Assembly (NCBI GenBank): GCA_946497585.1 | Contig: CAMMLF010000026.1 | Coordinates: forward strand, 1-14,537 | DNA from: an uncultured Clostridium sp. | GTDB taxonomy: Bacteria > Bacillota > Clostridia > TANB77 > CAG-508 | DNA length: 14,537 bases | Direction: 5' to 3' | Shown here: in pieces, positions 1-6,174 of the stretch | Numbering within the stretch: position 1 is the stretch's first letter | Layout: each line of letters opens with the position of its first letter | The notes under the pieces: generated by a model | What the model was told of the DNA's origin: nothing | The model's input: the letters and a program-made list of their open reading frames with translations, nothing else | Database searches by the model: none | Made by a program: the position numbers and the translations under genes

Positions 1-45
1 ATTAGATGAATAAGATCCACAAGAATAATTAAGGAGGAATTAAAA

Positions 46-798
46 TTGGAAACAAATTTTGCTGATAACAACCATATTACATTGGTTGGAAAGATTACAG
101 ATGAAAAGAAATTCAGTCATGAAATTTATGGAGAAAAATTTTACACTTTTGATTTAAGTGTACCACGTTTAAGTGGAAATGCAGATATAATACCAGTTAC
201 TATATCTGAAAGATTATTTAAAGATGAAGATTTGGTCATTGACAAAAAAGTAAAAATAACAGGTCAATTCAGATCTTACAATAGTTATGAGAATGAAAAA
301 AACAGATTAATTTTAACTGTGTTTGCAAAGGACATTGAATTTTTACCAAATCAAGAAGAAGAAATAGTTGCAAGCAAAGACTTAGTTTCAAATGAAGTCG
401 TTTTAACAGGTTATATTTGTAAAACACCTATTTATAGACAAACACCATTTGGAAGAGAAATTGCAGATATTCTTCTAGCAGTAAACAGAGCTTACAACAA
501 ATCTGACTACATTCCATGTATTACATGGGGAAGAAATGCAAGATATTGCTCAAAAATGCCTGTAGGCACAGAGGTAAAAGTTATAGGTAGAGTTCAATCA
601 AGAGCTTATGAAAAGAAACATGAAGATGGAACTGTAGAGCAAAAAGTGGCTTATGAAGTTTCTATATCTAATTTAGAAGTAATTGATGACAAGAAAAAGT
701 TAGAAGAGTTAGCTACATTAGCTCAGAATACTGAAGAAAATTCAGATGTTCTAAATCAAGTAGAAGAGGCAGTAACAACTAGCGAAAGCAATGACTAG
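46..798 (+). CDS. Single-stranded DNA-binding protein-like, two OB folds
   Basis: Probably binds single-stranded DNA in replication or repair. The 250 residues hold two OB-fold-like units. The first is at about residues 8-104 (opens ITLVGKI, later VKITGQFRSY). The second is at about 116-214 and is the more SSB-like (VVLTGYICKTPIYRQTPFG, then ITWGRNARYC and VKVIGRVQSR). Classical bacterial SSB has one OB fold in about 160-180 residues and an acidic tip such as DDDIPF. Here the tail is Glu/Ser-rich and ends TSESND, so that partner-binding tip is not visible. The start is TTG, chosen because AAGGAGG lies at 31-37 with normal spacing. It lies upstream of minD but is separated by a terminator-like hairpin and a new promoter, so it is probably not in the same operon. 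Family assignment is good; the exact role is inferred. Confidence 0.8.
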   Translation: METNFADNNHITLVGKITDEKKFSHEIYGEKFYTFDLSVPRLSGNADIIPVTISERLFKDEDLVIDKKVKITGQFRSYNSYENEKNRLILTVFAKDIEFLPNQEEEIVASKDLVSNEVVLTGYICKTPIYRQTPFGREIADILLAVNRAYNKSDYIPCITWGRNARYCSKMPVGTEVKVIGRVQSRAYEKKHEDGTVEQKVAYEVSISNLEVIDDKKKLEELATLAQNTEENSDVLNQVEEAVTTSESND

Positions 799-842
799 TA
801 AGCAAGCATAATTAAATATATATATAAACCTTAGTAAAAAGT

Positions 843-876
843 ATGGTACTTTGTGAAAGCAAGGTACTATATTTTT
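843..876 (+). terminator. Possible intrinsic terminator after the SSB-like gene
   Basis: ATGGTA at 843-848 can pair with TACTAT at 865-870 (one G·U), enclosing an inner CTTT-gtg-AAAG hairpin, and a short T-run follows at 872-876. The stem is interrupted by a bulge, so the call is weak. The position, between a stop codon and the minD promoter, fits. Confidence 0.35.
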
Positions 877-973
877 GCATAAAAAAACTTACTATTAAGC
901 AATAAGAACATGACACAGGAGAAAAATATTAAAAAAATTGCAACAAAAATTTGACAAACTTGCCTTATTTTCA

Positions 974-1002
974 TTGACTTTTGAGGCAAATGCAAATATA
1001 AT
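974..1002 (+). promoter_or_regulatory. Sigma-A-type promoter of the minD operon
   Basis: TTGACT at 974-979 and a perfect TATAAT at 997-1002 are separated by 17 bp, close to the vegetative consensus. Transcription would start near 1009, giving a leader of about 25 nt before minD. A short inverted repeat, TTGCCT at 960-965 and AGGCAA at 984-989, brackets the -35 element and could be an operator, although 6-bp arms may be chance. Confidence 0.75.
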
Positions 1003-1033
1003 ATATGTGTAAAATTATGCAAGGAGGAAAGTT

Positions 1034-1828
1034 ATGGGTGAAGTTATAGTCATAACATCAGGCAAAGGTGGAGTAGGCAAAACAACAACAACCGCAAACG
1101 TTGGTGCAGCTTTAGCTTTAAGAGGCAAAAAAGTCGTACTAGTAGATACAGACATAGGCTTAAGAAACCTTGATGTTGTAATGGGACTAGAAAACAGAAT
1201 AGTATATGACATTGTAGATGTTGTTGAAGGAAAATGCAAATTAAGACAAGCTCTAATAAAAGATAAACGATTTACAGATTTATTTTTATTACCAGCAGCC
1301 CAAACTAGAGACAAAAGTGCAGTAAATGAAGAACAAATGAGAGAATTAACCGGCAAATTAAGAGAAGAATTTGATTACATTTTAATAGACTGTCCAGCAG
1401 GAATCGAACAAGGTTTCAAAAATGCAATAGCTGGAGCAGATAGGGCAATTGTAGTAACAAATGCCGAAATATCTTCAATACGTGATGCAGACAGAATTAT
1501 AGGACTTTTAGAAGCATCTGAAATAAAAAATCCAGAACTAGTAATTAACCGCTTAAGACCAGAGATGGTTAAAAGAGGTGAAATGATGGATGTAGAAGAT
1601 ATATTAGATTTATTATCAATAGATTTAATTGGTGTTGTACCTGAAGATGAGTACATAATAACTCAAACAAATAAGGGTGAGCCGGCAGTATCAAATAAAA
1701 AGGCTCCTTCAGGAAGAGCATACGTAGAAATAGCAAGAAGAATATTAGGCGAAAATGTTGAAGTAACGATTCCTGGTAGAAAAAAGGAAGGATTTTGGAG
1801 TAAATTTAAAAAGAATTTTAAAAAATAA
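1034..1828 (+). CDS. minD: Septum site-determining ATPase MinD
   Basis: Membrane-associated ATPase that positions the division site. With ATP it dimerises on the membrane, recruits MinC to block FtsZ, and is released when MinE stimulates hydrolysis. The deviant Walker A motif is GKGGVGKTTT at residues 10-19, with signature Lys11 and Lys16. The switch region has DTDIGLRNLD with Asp38 and Asp40, and the Walker B-like segment is YILIDCPAG with Asp119. The C-terminal 17 residues (about 248-264) are Lys/aromatic-rich (GFWSKFKKNFKK), the amphipathic helix that anchors MinD to membrane. The 264-residue length is normal. AAGGAGG at 1021-1027 supports the ATG at 1034. It is the first gene of the operon with minE, rodA and dusB. 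No minC lies directly upstream. Confidence 0.97.
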   Translation: MGEVIVITSGKGGVGKTTTTANVGAALALRGKKVVLVDTDIGLRNLDVVMGLENRIVYDIVDVVEGKCKLRQALIKDKRFTDLFLLPAAQTRDKSAVNEEQMRELTGKLREEFDYILIDCPAGIEQGFKNAIAGADRAIVVTNAEISSIRDADRIIGLLEASEIKNPELVINRLRPEMVKRGEMMDVEDILDLLSIDLIGVVPEDEYIITQTNKGEPAVSNKKAPSGRAYVEIARRILGENVEVTIPGRKKEGFWSKFKKNFKK

Positions 1829-1849
1829 AATGCAATGGAGGAAATAGGA

Positions 1850-2536
1850 ATGTTTGAAAACATTATGGGATTTTTCAAAAAACTAAACAAAAAAAACGGT
1901 CAATTAGATACAAAAAAGAATAAAGACGAAGCAAAGGAAAGACTACATCTAGTTCTTATGCAAGACAGAGCAAACGTTTCAGCTGATTTTTTAGATATGA
2001 TGAGACAAGAAATAATAGATGTCATAAAAAAATATATAGATGTAGATGAAAAAGAAATAGATGTAAGATTAACAAATAAGCAAAATAGCGATGGAACAAC
2101 AGGAGCACCTGCATTATATGCGAATATTCCTATAATAAGCATAAAAAATGATAAAAGAAATTTAAATAATTCAAAAGAAGAAAAAATCTCAAAGCAAAAT
2201 GACAATTTTGCCAATACCGAAGAAGAAAATAAAAATAATGAAGAAGTACTTAGCAGTACAGATGAAAGTAAAGAAGAAAATGAAGACAATTTGAATAATG
2301 AAGATAATAGTAGTGATGAAACAATTACAGATGAGAATAATCAAGATGAAAAGGTAGATAATATAATAAATGAAATTTCTACTGATATAATACAAGAAAA
2401 TAATTCAAATGAAACAACAAATAAAGATGGCAGTGATAATAATCAAGAGCAAACTGCAAAAACTTCAAACAGCACAAACAATAAAAACAAAAAAGAAAAC
2501 AAATCAAAAGCAAAAAAGTCTAATAAAAAGAAATAG
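1850..2536 (+). CDS. minE: Cell division topological specificity factor MinE with long C-terminal extension
   Basis: Stimulates MinD ATPase and so restricts MinC/MinD from the division site. ATG 1850 is preferred over the in-frame ATG at 1835, because the GGAGG at 1837-1841 sits properly before it and because the product then begins with the membrane-binding MFENIMGFFKKL typical of MinE. Residues about 25-60 contain the MinD-contact segment (AKERLHLVLMQDRANVSADF). Residues to about 97 complete the dimerisation domain (VIKKYIDVDEKEIDVRL, then ALYANIPI). A normal MinE ends near residue 90. Here about 131 more residues follow: an Asn/Glu/Asp/Ser-rich stretch (about 105-210), then a basic tail (212-228) with 10 Lys in 17. 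The frame is open throughout and rodA starts 8 nt after the stop, so no frameshift or lost gene is implied. The tail's function is unknown. Confidence 0.92.
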   Translation: MFENIMGFFKKLNKKNGQLDTKKNKDEAKERLHLVLMQDRANVSADFLDMMRQEIIDVIKKYIDVDEKEIDVRLTNKQNSDGTTGAPALYANIPIISIKNDKRNLNNSKEEKISKQNDNFANTEEENKNNEEVLSSTDESKEENEDNLNNEDNSSDETITDENNQDEKVDNIINEISTDIIQENNSNETTNKDGSDNNQEQTAKTSNSTNNKNKKENKSKAKKSNKKK

Positions 2537-2544
2537 AGGCATAG

Positions 2545-3654
2545 ATGAAAAAAAGATTATCTAAAAATATAGAATGGTCAATTTTAATATGTACAATCCT
2601 ATTAATTATAATAGGATTGATTGCCCTTTTTTCAGCGACTCAAAATACAGAATATGATGAGTTTAAAAAACAAATATTATGGATAGGTATTAGCATACCA
2701 TTTATAATAGCTTTTACATTAATAGACTACGAAACAATTGCAAAAGTATCACCTATATTTTATGCAGTATTAATTATATTACTTATAGGCGTATTATTTA
2801 CAGAACCGATTAATGGGGCTACAAGTTGGTATTCTTTTGGCTCTTTTTCATTACAACCAGCAGAGTTTTCAAAAATATTTGTTATAATATTACTAGCTTT
2901 AGTTATGTCTAAAATGGTAGCAAAAGGGAAAAAAGAAATAAGTAGACCAACTAGATTGCTAATACTATTAGCTATTATTGGTGTACCAGTATTATTAATT
3001 ATTAAGCAACCTGATTATGGAACAGCATTGGCTTTTTGTGTAGCTTTTATACTTATGCTATTTGTGGCAGGCATAGATAAAAAATATATTATAGCAGGCT
3101 TTCTAATTTTAGCTATTTCACTACCTCTTTTATACTTTTTTGTTTTGCCAGACCATGCTAAGCAAAGAATAGAAGTTTTCTTAAATCAAGATTTAGACCC
3201 AAGAGGAGCAGGTTACAATTTAACACAATCTAAACTAGCAATTGGAGCTGGTCAGCTTCTTGGAATGGGACTTTTAAAAGGAAATCAAACACAACTAGGA
3301 TATCTTAGCCCAAAGACAACAGACTTTATTTTCTCTGTAATAGGAGAAGAAATGGGATTTTTGGTTGCCGCAACAATAGTTATAGTGTATGTCGTCTTGA
3401 TTACAAAAGCAATGTATGTCGCAAAAACTGCTAAAGATAACCTAGGTTCATTTATTGCAATAGGTATAGCTGGTATATTTTTATTTCATATGACAGAAAA
3501 CATTGGAATGACAATTGGTTTACTACCTATAACGGGTGTTCCTTTACCATTTGTAAGTTATGGAGGAAGTTCACTTTTGAGCAACTTAATAATGATAGCA
3601 ATATTACTTAATATTAGTGGTAGGAGACAGAAGGCAATTTTTATTGAGGAATAA
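2545..3654 (+). CDS. rodA: SEDS peptidoglycan glycosyltransferase, RodA type
   Basis: Polytopic membrane enzyme that polymerises lipid II into glycan strands during wall elongation, normally paired with a class B PBP. The 369 residues are mostly hydrophobic helices. Family motifs in order are FSLQPAEFSK (about 102-110), KQPDYGTA (155-161), GAGYNLTQSKLAIGAGQ (221-237), TTDFIFSVIGEE (258-269) and GVPLPFVSYGGSS near the C-terminus. Asp260 in TTDF aligns with the catalytic Asp262 of E. coli RodA (HTDF). FtsW and SpoVE share these motifs. RodA is preferred because the gene follows minD-minE, a common clostridial arrangement. It starts 8 nt after minE, with GAGGC overlapping the minE stop as a weak ribosome site, so translational coupling is likely. 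Confidence 0.85.
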   Translation: MKKRLSKNIEWSILICTILLIIIGLIALFSATQNTEYDEFKKQILWIGISIPFIIAFTLIDYETIAKVSPIFYAVLIILLIGVLFTEPINGATSWYSFGSFSLQPAEFSKIFVIILLALVMSKMVAKGKKEISRPTRLLILLAIIGVPVLLIIKQPDYGTALAFCVAFILMLFVAGIDKKYIIAGFLILAISLPLLYFFVLPDHAKQRIEVFLNQDLDPRGAGYNLTQSKLAIGAGQLLGMGLLKGNQTQLGYLSPKTTDFIFSVIGEEMGFLVAATIVIVYVVLITKAMYVAKTAKDNLGSFIAIGIAGIFLFHMTENIGMTIGLLPITGVPLPFVSYGGSSLLSNLIMIAILLNISGRRQKAIFIEE

Positions 3655-3655
3655 A

Positions 3656-4627
3656 ATGTTAAAAAAATTAAAAATAGGAAATGTAGAATTACAAAATAAT
3701 ATAATATTAGCGCCAATGGCAGGTTTAACAGACCTGCCTTTTAGACTGGTGTGTGAAAAATATAAGCCGGGTTTAGTTGTAACTGAAATGGTAAGTAGCA
3801 AAGCTCTTTATTATAATGATGAGAAAACAAAACAGCTATTAAAAATGGATGGAGAAAAAAGACCGGTATCTGCCCAAATATTTGGAAGTGACATAGAGTC
3901 AATGGCATATGGAGCAAGCTATGTTAGCAAAATAGCAGATATAGTAGACATTAATATGGGCTGTCCTGCACCAAAAGTTGTAAAAAATGGAGACGGGAGT
4001 AAACTTTTACTAGACTTAGACAAGGTGTATGAAATAGTAAAAACGGTAGTAAAAAATTCAACTGTGCCAGTAACAGTAAAGATTAGAAAAGGTTGGGATA
4101 ATGACCATATAGTTGCAGTAGAAGCGGCTAAAGTTATTGAAAGTGCTGGTGCCTCAGCAATCACAATACATGGAAGAACCAGAAGTGAATATTATACAGG
4201 CGTAGCTGATTGGAATATAATTAAAGAGGTGAAAGAAAGCGTAAACATACCAGTTATAGGAAATGGAGATATCAAATCACCAGAAGACGCCAAAAAAATA
4301 TTTGAACAAACTAACTGTGACGGAATAATGATAGGTAGAGCTACACTAGGTAGACCTTGGATATTAGAGCAAATAAGAACATATCTAGAAAATGGAACAA
4401 TAAGAAAAATAACAAATAAAGAGATTTTAGAAACTATTTTAAATCATATAGATTTAGAAGTAAAAGAAAAAGGAGAATATACTGGAATAAGAGAAATAAG
4501 AAAGCATATTTGTTATTATTTAAAAGGTTTGCCCGGAGCATCAAGTGTTCGTGATAAAATTAATCATTTAGAAAGCAAAGAGGAGGTACAAAAAGAATTA
4601 GTTGATTATTTTTCTTTATTGAATTAA
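3656..4627 (+). CDS. dusB: tRNA-dihydrouridine synthase, DusB/NifR3 family
   Basis: FMN-dependent enzyme that reduces uridines to dihydrouridine in tRNA. The start at 3656 is chosen over an upstream in-frame GTG at 3617 because GAGGA at 3646-3650 lies 5 nt before it and because MLKKLKIGNVELQNNIILAPMAG matches the family N-terminus. It begins 1 nt after the rodA stop, a coupled arrangement. The 323-residue protein shows APMAGLTDLPFR (19-30), INMGCPAPKV (99-108) with the probable catalytic Cys103, VKIRKGWD (141-148), IHGRTR (171-176), GNGDI (202-206) and GRATLGRPW (227-235), all in TIM-barrel order. It is the last gene of the minD operon; repeat copy A follows. Confidence 0.93.
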   Translation: MLKKLKIGNVELQNNIILAPMAGLTDLPFRLVCEKYKPGLVVTEMVSSKALYYNDEKTKQLLKMDGEKRPVSAQIFGSDIESMAYGASYVSKIADIVDINMGCPAPKVVKNGDGSKLLLDLDKVYEIVKTVVKNSTVPVTVKIRKGWDNDHIVAVEAAKVIESAGASAITIHGRTRSEYYTGVADWNIIKEVKESVNIPVIGNGDIKSPEDAKKIFEQTNCDGIMIGRATLGRPWILEQIRTYLENGTIRKITNKEILETILNHIDLEVKEKGEYTGIREIRKHICYYLKGLPGASSVRDKINHLESKEEVQKELVDYFSLLN

Positions 4628-4632
4628 TAAAA

Positions 4633-4823
4633 ATAGTATTATAAAAAACGCAAATATACATCTCTCTCATTTCACTGCGCGAGTCGCTTCGGCATTTCAT
4701 ACCTCGCTCCAGCTTGCACGCTACACTCTGCAGTCCTACTTAGTTATAGTCGAAAATGCTCGCGCTGCAACCGTTCGCTGAAATGTCGAGAAGTATATTT
4801 GCGTTTTTTTCATATAATACTAT
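4633..4823. repeat. GC-rich intergenic hairpin element, copy A
   Basis: The outer arms pair almost perfectly. Bases 4633-4642 pair with 4814-4823, and 4643-4659 pair with 4793-4809, giving 27 bp with one 4-nt bulge. The outer arm is AT-rich and contains A6 on the left and T7 on the right, like a bidirectional terminator. Inside are CATTTC (left) and GAAATG (right), then a GC-rich core (CTGCGCGAGTCGCTTCGG, CCAGCTTGCACGC) far richer in G+C than its surroundings. Bases 4745-4799 match the reverse complement of 14414-14468 at 53 of 55 positions. It probably ends dusB transcription. Its mobility and origin are unknown. Confidence 0.85.
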
Positions 4824-4833
4824 CTAGATGAAT

Positions 4834-4888
4834 AAAATAATATTGGATTACTAAAATATTTAAAAGGTAATTTCAATATTATTTTTTT
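4834..4888 (+). terminator. Terminator-like hairpin abutting the GerS-like gene
   Basis: AAAATAATATTG (4834-4845) pairs perfectly with CAATATTATTTT (4874-4885). ATTAC (4847-4851) can add an inner stem with GTAAT (4868-4870 region), and the T-run reaches 4888. The ribosome site of the next gene (about 4891-4895) and its ATG at 4903 follow at once. No clear promoter fits between the hairpin and the gene, so this may be an attenuator as well as a backup terminator for dusB. Confidence 0.65.
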
Positions 4889-4902
4889 GAAAGGCGAAAG
4901 AT

Positions 4903-5514
4903 ATGGGAAAATGGTTTAAAATTCTTGCTTTTATAATAATTGTAATTATAACTTTATTAATTTGTAATTTTTTTATAAAAACTAATTATAAAACTAAAGA
5001 AAGTGGAAATAATAAAAGTATACAAGAGATTGAACAATATATTCTAAATGTTACATCATATAAAGCAAAAATTAAAGTAACCGTTAGTAGTAACAAAAAT
5101 GCCAATTTTTATGAATTTGAGCAAGAAGTTAGAGGACAAAGCTATAGCAGACAATTAGCACTATCACCAGACAGTCTTTCGGGAATGGAAATTATATATG
5201 AAAATGGAGTTATAACACTTCAAAATACTAAATATAACTTGAGTCAAATTTATGAGAACTACCCTTATATATCAACAAACTCTTTATTCCTTACTTCGTT
5301 TATAGAAGGGTATAGAAACGCTGATGAAAAAGAAATAACACAAGAAGATGAAAAAATACAAATGAGCTATATCTCAAAAGTAAATAAATATAATAATAAA
5401 CAAATTCTTTACATAAATAAAGCAAGTTTTGAACCTCAAAATTTACAAGTATATGATATTAACAATGCATTAAAAGTAGACATAATATATAACGAGATAG
5501 AATTAAACATTTAG
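4903..5514 (+). CDS. Membrane-anchored GerS-like (LolA-fold) protein
   Basis: A 203-residue protein with one N-terminal membrane helix (about 6-26) and an exported remainder. The stretch SYKAKIKVTVSSNKNANFYEFEQE (about 46-69), then LSPDSLSGMEIIYENGVITLQN (about 88-109), resembles the LolA/GerS-type fold of clostridial proteins near alr and mazF, which includes the germination lipoprotein GerS. The pattern of short beta strands fits that fold. Cys21 ends the helix as LLIC, but the residue before it is Ile, so it is not a normal lipobox and a transmembrane anchor is more likely than a lipid. It lies 39 nt upstream of mazF, consistent with one transcript. The alr and antitoxin genes that often separate such a gene from mazF are absent. 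The spore or envelope role is inferred; family call moderate. Confidence 0.6.
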   Translation: MGKWFKILAFIIIVIITLLICNFFIKTNYKTKESGNNKSIQEIEQYILNVTSYKAKIKVTVSSNKNANFYEFEQEVRGQSYSRQLALSPDSLSGMEIIYENGVITLQNTKYNLSQIYENYPYISTNSLFLTSFIEGYRNADEKEITQEDEKIQMSYISKVNKYNNKQILYINKASFEPQNLQVYDINNALKVDIIYNEIELNI

Positions 5515-5553
5515 AAATATATATCATCTCAATTTATTATTGGGAGAGTAAAT

Positions 5554-5901
5554 ATGAATATAAGAAGAGGAGATATGTTTTATGCAGATTTAAGTCCAGT
5601 AGTAGGTTCTGAGCAAGGAGGAATTAGGCCTGTTATAATAATACAAAATGACTTGGGAAATAAACATAGTCCAACTGTAATAGCAGCAGCAATAACATCA
5701 CAAATGGGAAAAGCAAAACTTCCCACTCATATAGAAATTGGTTCACAAAATGGAGGATTAAAAACCAATTCTGTTGTTTTGGCTGAACAAGTAAGAACAA
5801 TAGACAAAAGTAGGCTAAAAGAAAAAATAGGGCATATTGATGATGAAAATTTAATGCATCAAATTAACAATGCTTTGGGTGTAAGCTTTGGTCTTGAATG
5901 A
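5554..5901 (+). CDS. mazF: Endoribonuclease toxin MazF/NdoA (PemK family)
   Basis: Sequence-specific mRNA interferase that cleaves single-stranded RNA. The 115 residues match the Bacillus NdoA/MazF pattern closely: RRGDMFYADLSPVVGSEQGG (4-23), RPVIIIQND (25-33), AAAITSQ (44-50), LPTHIEI and VVLAEQVRTIDK. Arg25 and Thr48, the catalytic residues of the family, are both present, so it should be active. GGGAG at 5542-5546 supports the ATG. In most Firmicutes a MazE/CopG-type antitoxin gene lies just upstream. Here the 39-nt gap cannot hold one and the preceding gene is the unrelated GerS-like protein, so the toxin looks solitary. A perfect terminator follows the stop. Confidence 0.95.
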   Translation: MNIRRGDMFYADLSPVVGSEQGGIRPVIIIQNDLGNKHSPTVIAAAITSQMGKAKLPTHIEIGSQNGGLKTNSVVLAEQVRTIDKSRLKEKIGHIDDENLMHQINNALGVSFGLE

Positions 5902-5913
5902 AAAGGTCATATA

Positions 5914-5947
5914 AAAAAGGCAATATATGAACGTATATTGCCTTTTT
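5914..5947 (+). terminator. Strong intrinsic terminator after mazF
   Basis: AAAAAGGCAATATA (5914-5927) and TATATTGCCTTTTT (5934-5947) form a perfect 14-bp stem with a 6-nt loop. The flanking A- and T-runs would let it work in both directions. Confidence 0.9.
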
Positions 5948-5979
5948 GCAATTAAAATACAACTAAATTACATTGCCTT

Positions 5980-6006
5980 TGTCGAATTTTGTCGAAATTT
6001 GACGAA
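5980..6006 (+). promoter_or_regulatory. Three tandem Spo0A-type boxes
   Basis: TGTCGAA at 5980-5986, TGTCGAA at 5990-5996 and TGACGAA at 6000-6006 lie at an exact 10-bp period on the same strand. The known Spo0A box is TGNCGAA (best form TGTCGAA), and Spo0A~P binds tandem boxes one helical turn apart. The array ends 9 bp upstream of the -35 element of the fibro-slime gene, placing it at about -71 to -45 from the predicted start, suited to activation. Spo0A binding itself is inferred. Confidence 0.75.
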
Positions 6007-6015
6007 CGATTTTCC

Positions 6016-6044
6016 TTTACAATTACCATAATATGGTGTATAAT
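6016..6044 (+). promoter_or_regulatory. Sigma-A-type promoter of the fibro-slime gene
   Basis: TTTACA (6016-6021) and TATAAT (6039-6044) are 17 bp apart. Transcription would start near 6051, giving a leader of about 124 nt. The Spo0A-type boxes lie just upstream and a palindrome fills the spacer. Confidence 0.75.
6025..6037. promoter_or_regulatory. Palindromic candidate operator inside the promoter spacer
   Basis: ACCATA-A-TATGGT is a perfect inverted repeat with 6-bp arms lying wholly between the -35 and -10 elements. A protein bound there would block RNA polymerase. The repressor is unknown, and a 13-bp AT-rich palindrome could be chance. Confidence 0.4.
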
Positions 6045-6050
6045 AAAATC

Positions 6051-6160
6051 AATTAAATTATTCAATTTAATTTTATCAAATAATTTAAGTCTTAAATTAT
6101 TCAAAAGATTAATCCCAAAAAAATTATAATAAATGAAAGCTCGGGATGGTTTTCATTTAT
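6051..6160 (+). promoter_or_regulatory. Leader with three inverted repeats before the fibro-slime gene
   Basis: Three inverted repeats follow one another in the predicted untranslated leader: AATTAAATT/AATTTAATT (6051-6059/6064-6072), AATAATTTAAG/CTTAAATTATT (6079-6089/6091-6101), and ATAAATGAAA/TTTCATTTAT (6129-6138/6151-6160). The last has a 12-nt loop containing GCTCGGGATGGT and lies just before the AAAAGGAG ribosome site. No known riboswitch core was recognised. They may stabilise the mRNA or gate translation. Confidence 0.5.
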
Positions 6161-6174
6161 AGAAAAGGAGTTTT

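Noticed and set aside
951..956. TTGACA as -35 element for minD
   Set aside because: No -10 element lies at 16-18 bp spacing; the TTGACT at 974-979 pairs with a perfect TATAAT instead.
1015..1356. Minus-strand ORF opposite minD
   Set aside because: It is a shadow of the well-supported minD reading frame, with a Ser/Thr/Pro-rich antisense composition.
3617..3655. Longer DusB from an upstream in-frame start
   Set aside because: It would overlap rodA, and the family N-terminus begins at 3656 with a good ribosome site.
4963..4965. Lipoprotein signal at Cys21 of the GerS-like protein
   Set aside because: Ile precedes the Cys where Gly, Ala or Ser is expected, so a plain membrane anchor is more likely.
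6129..6160. c-di-GMP or other known riboswitch in the fibro-slime leader
   Set aside because: The conserved riboswitch cores are not visible; only simple inverted repeats are seen.
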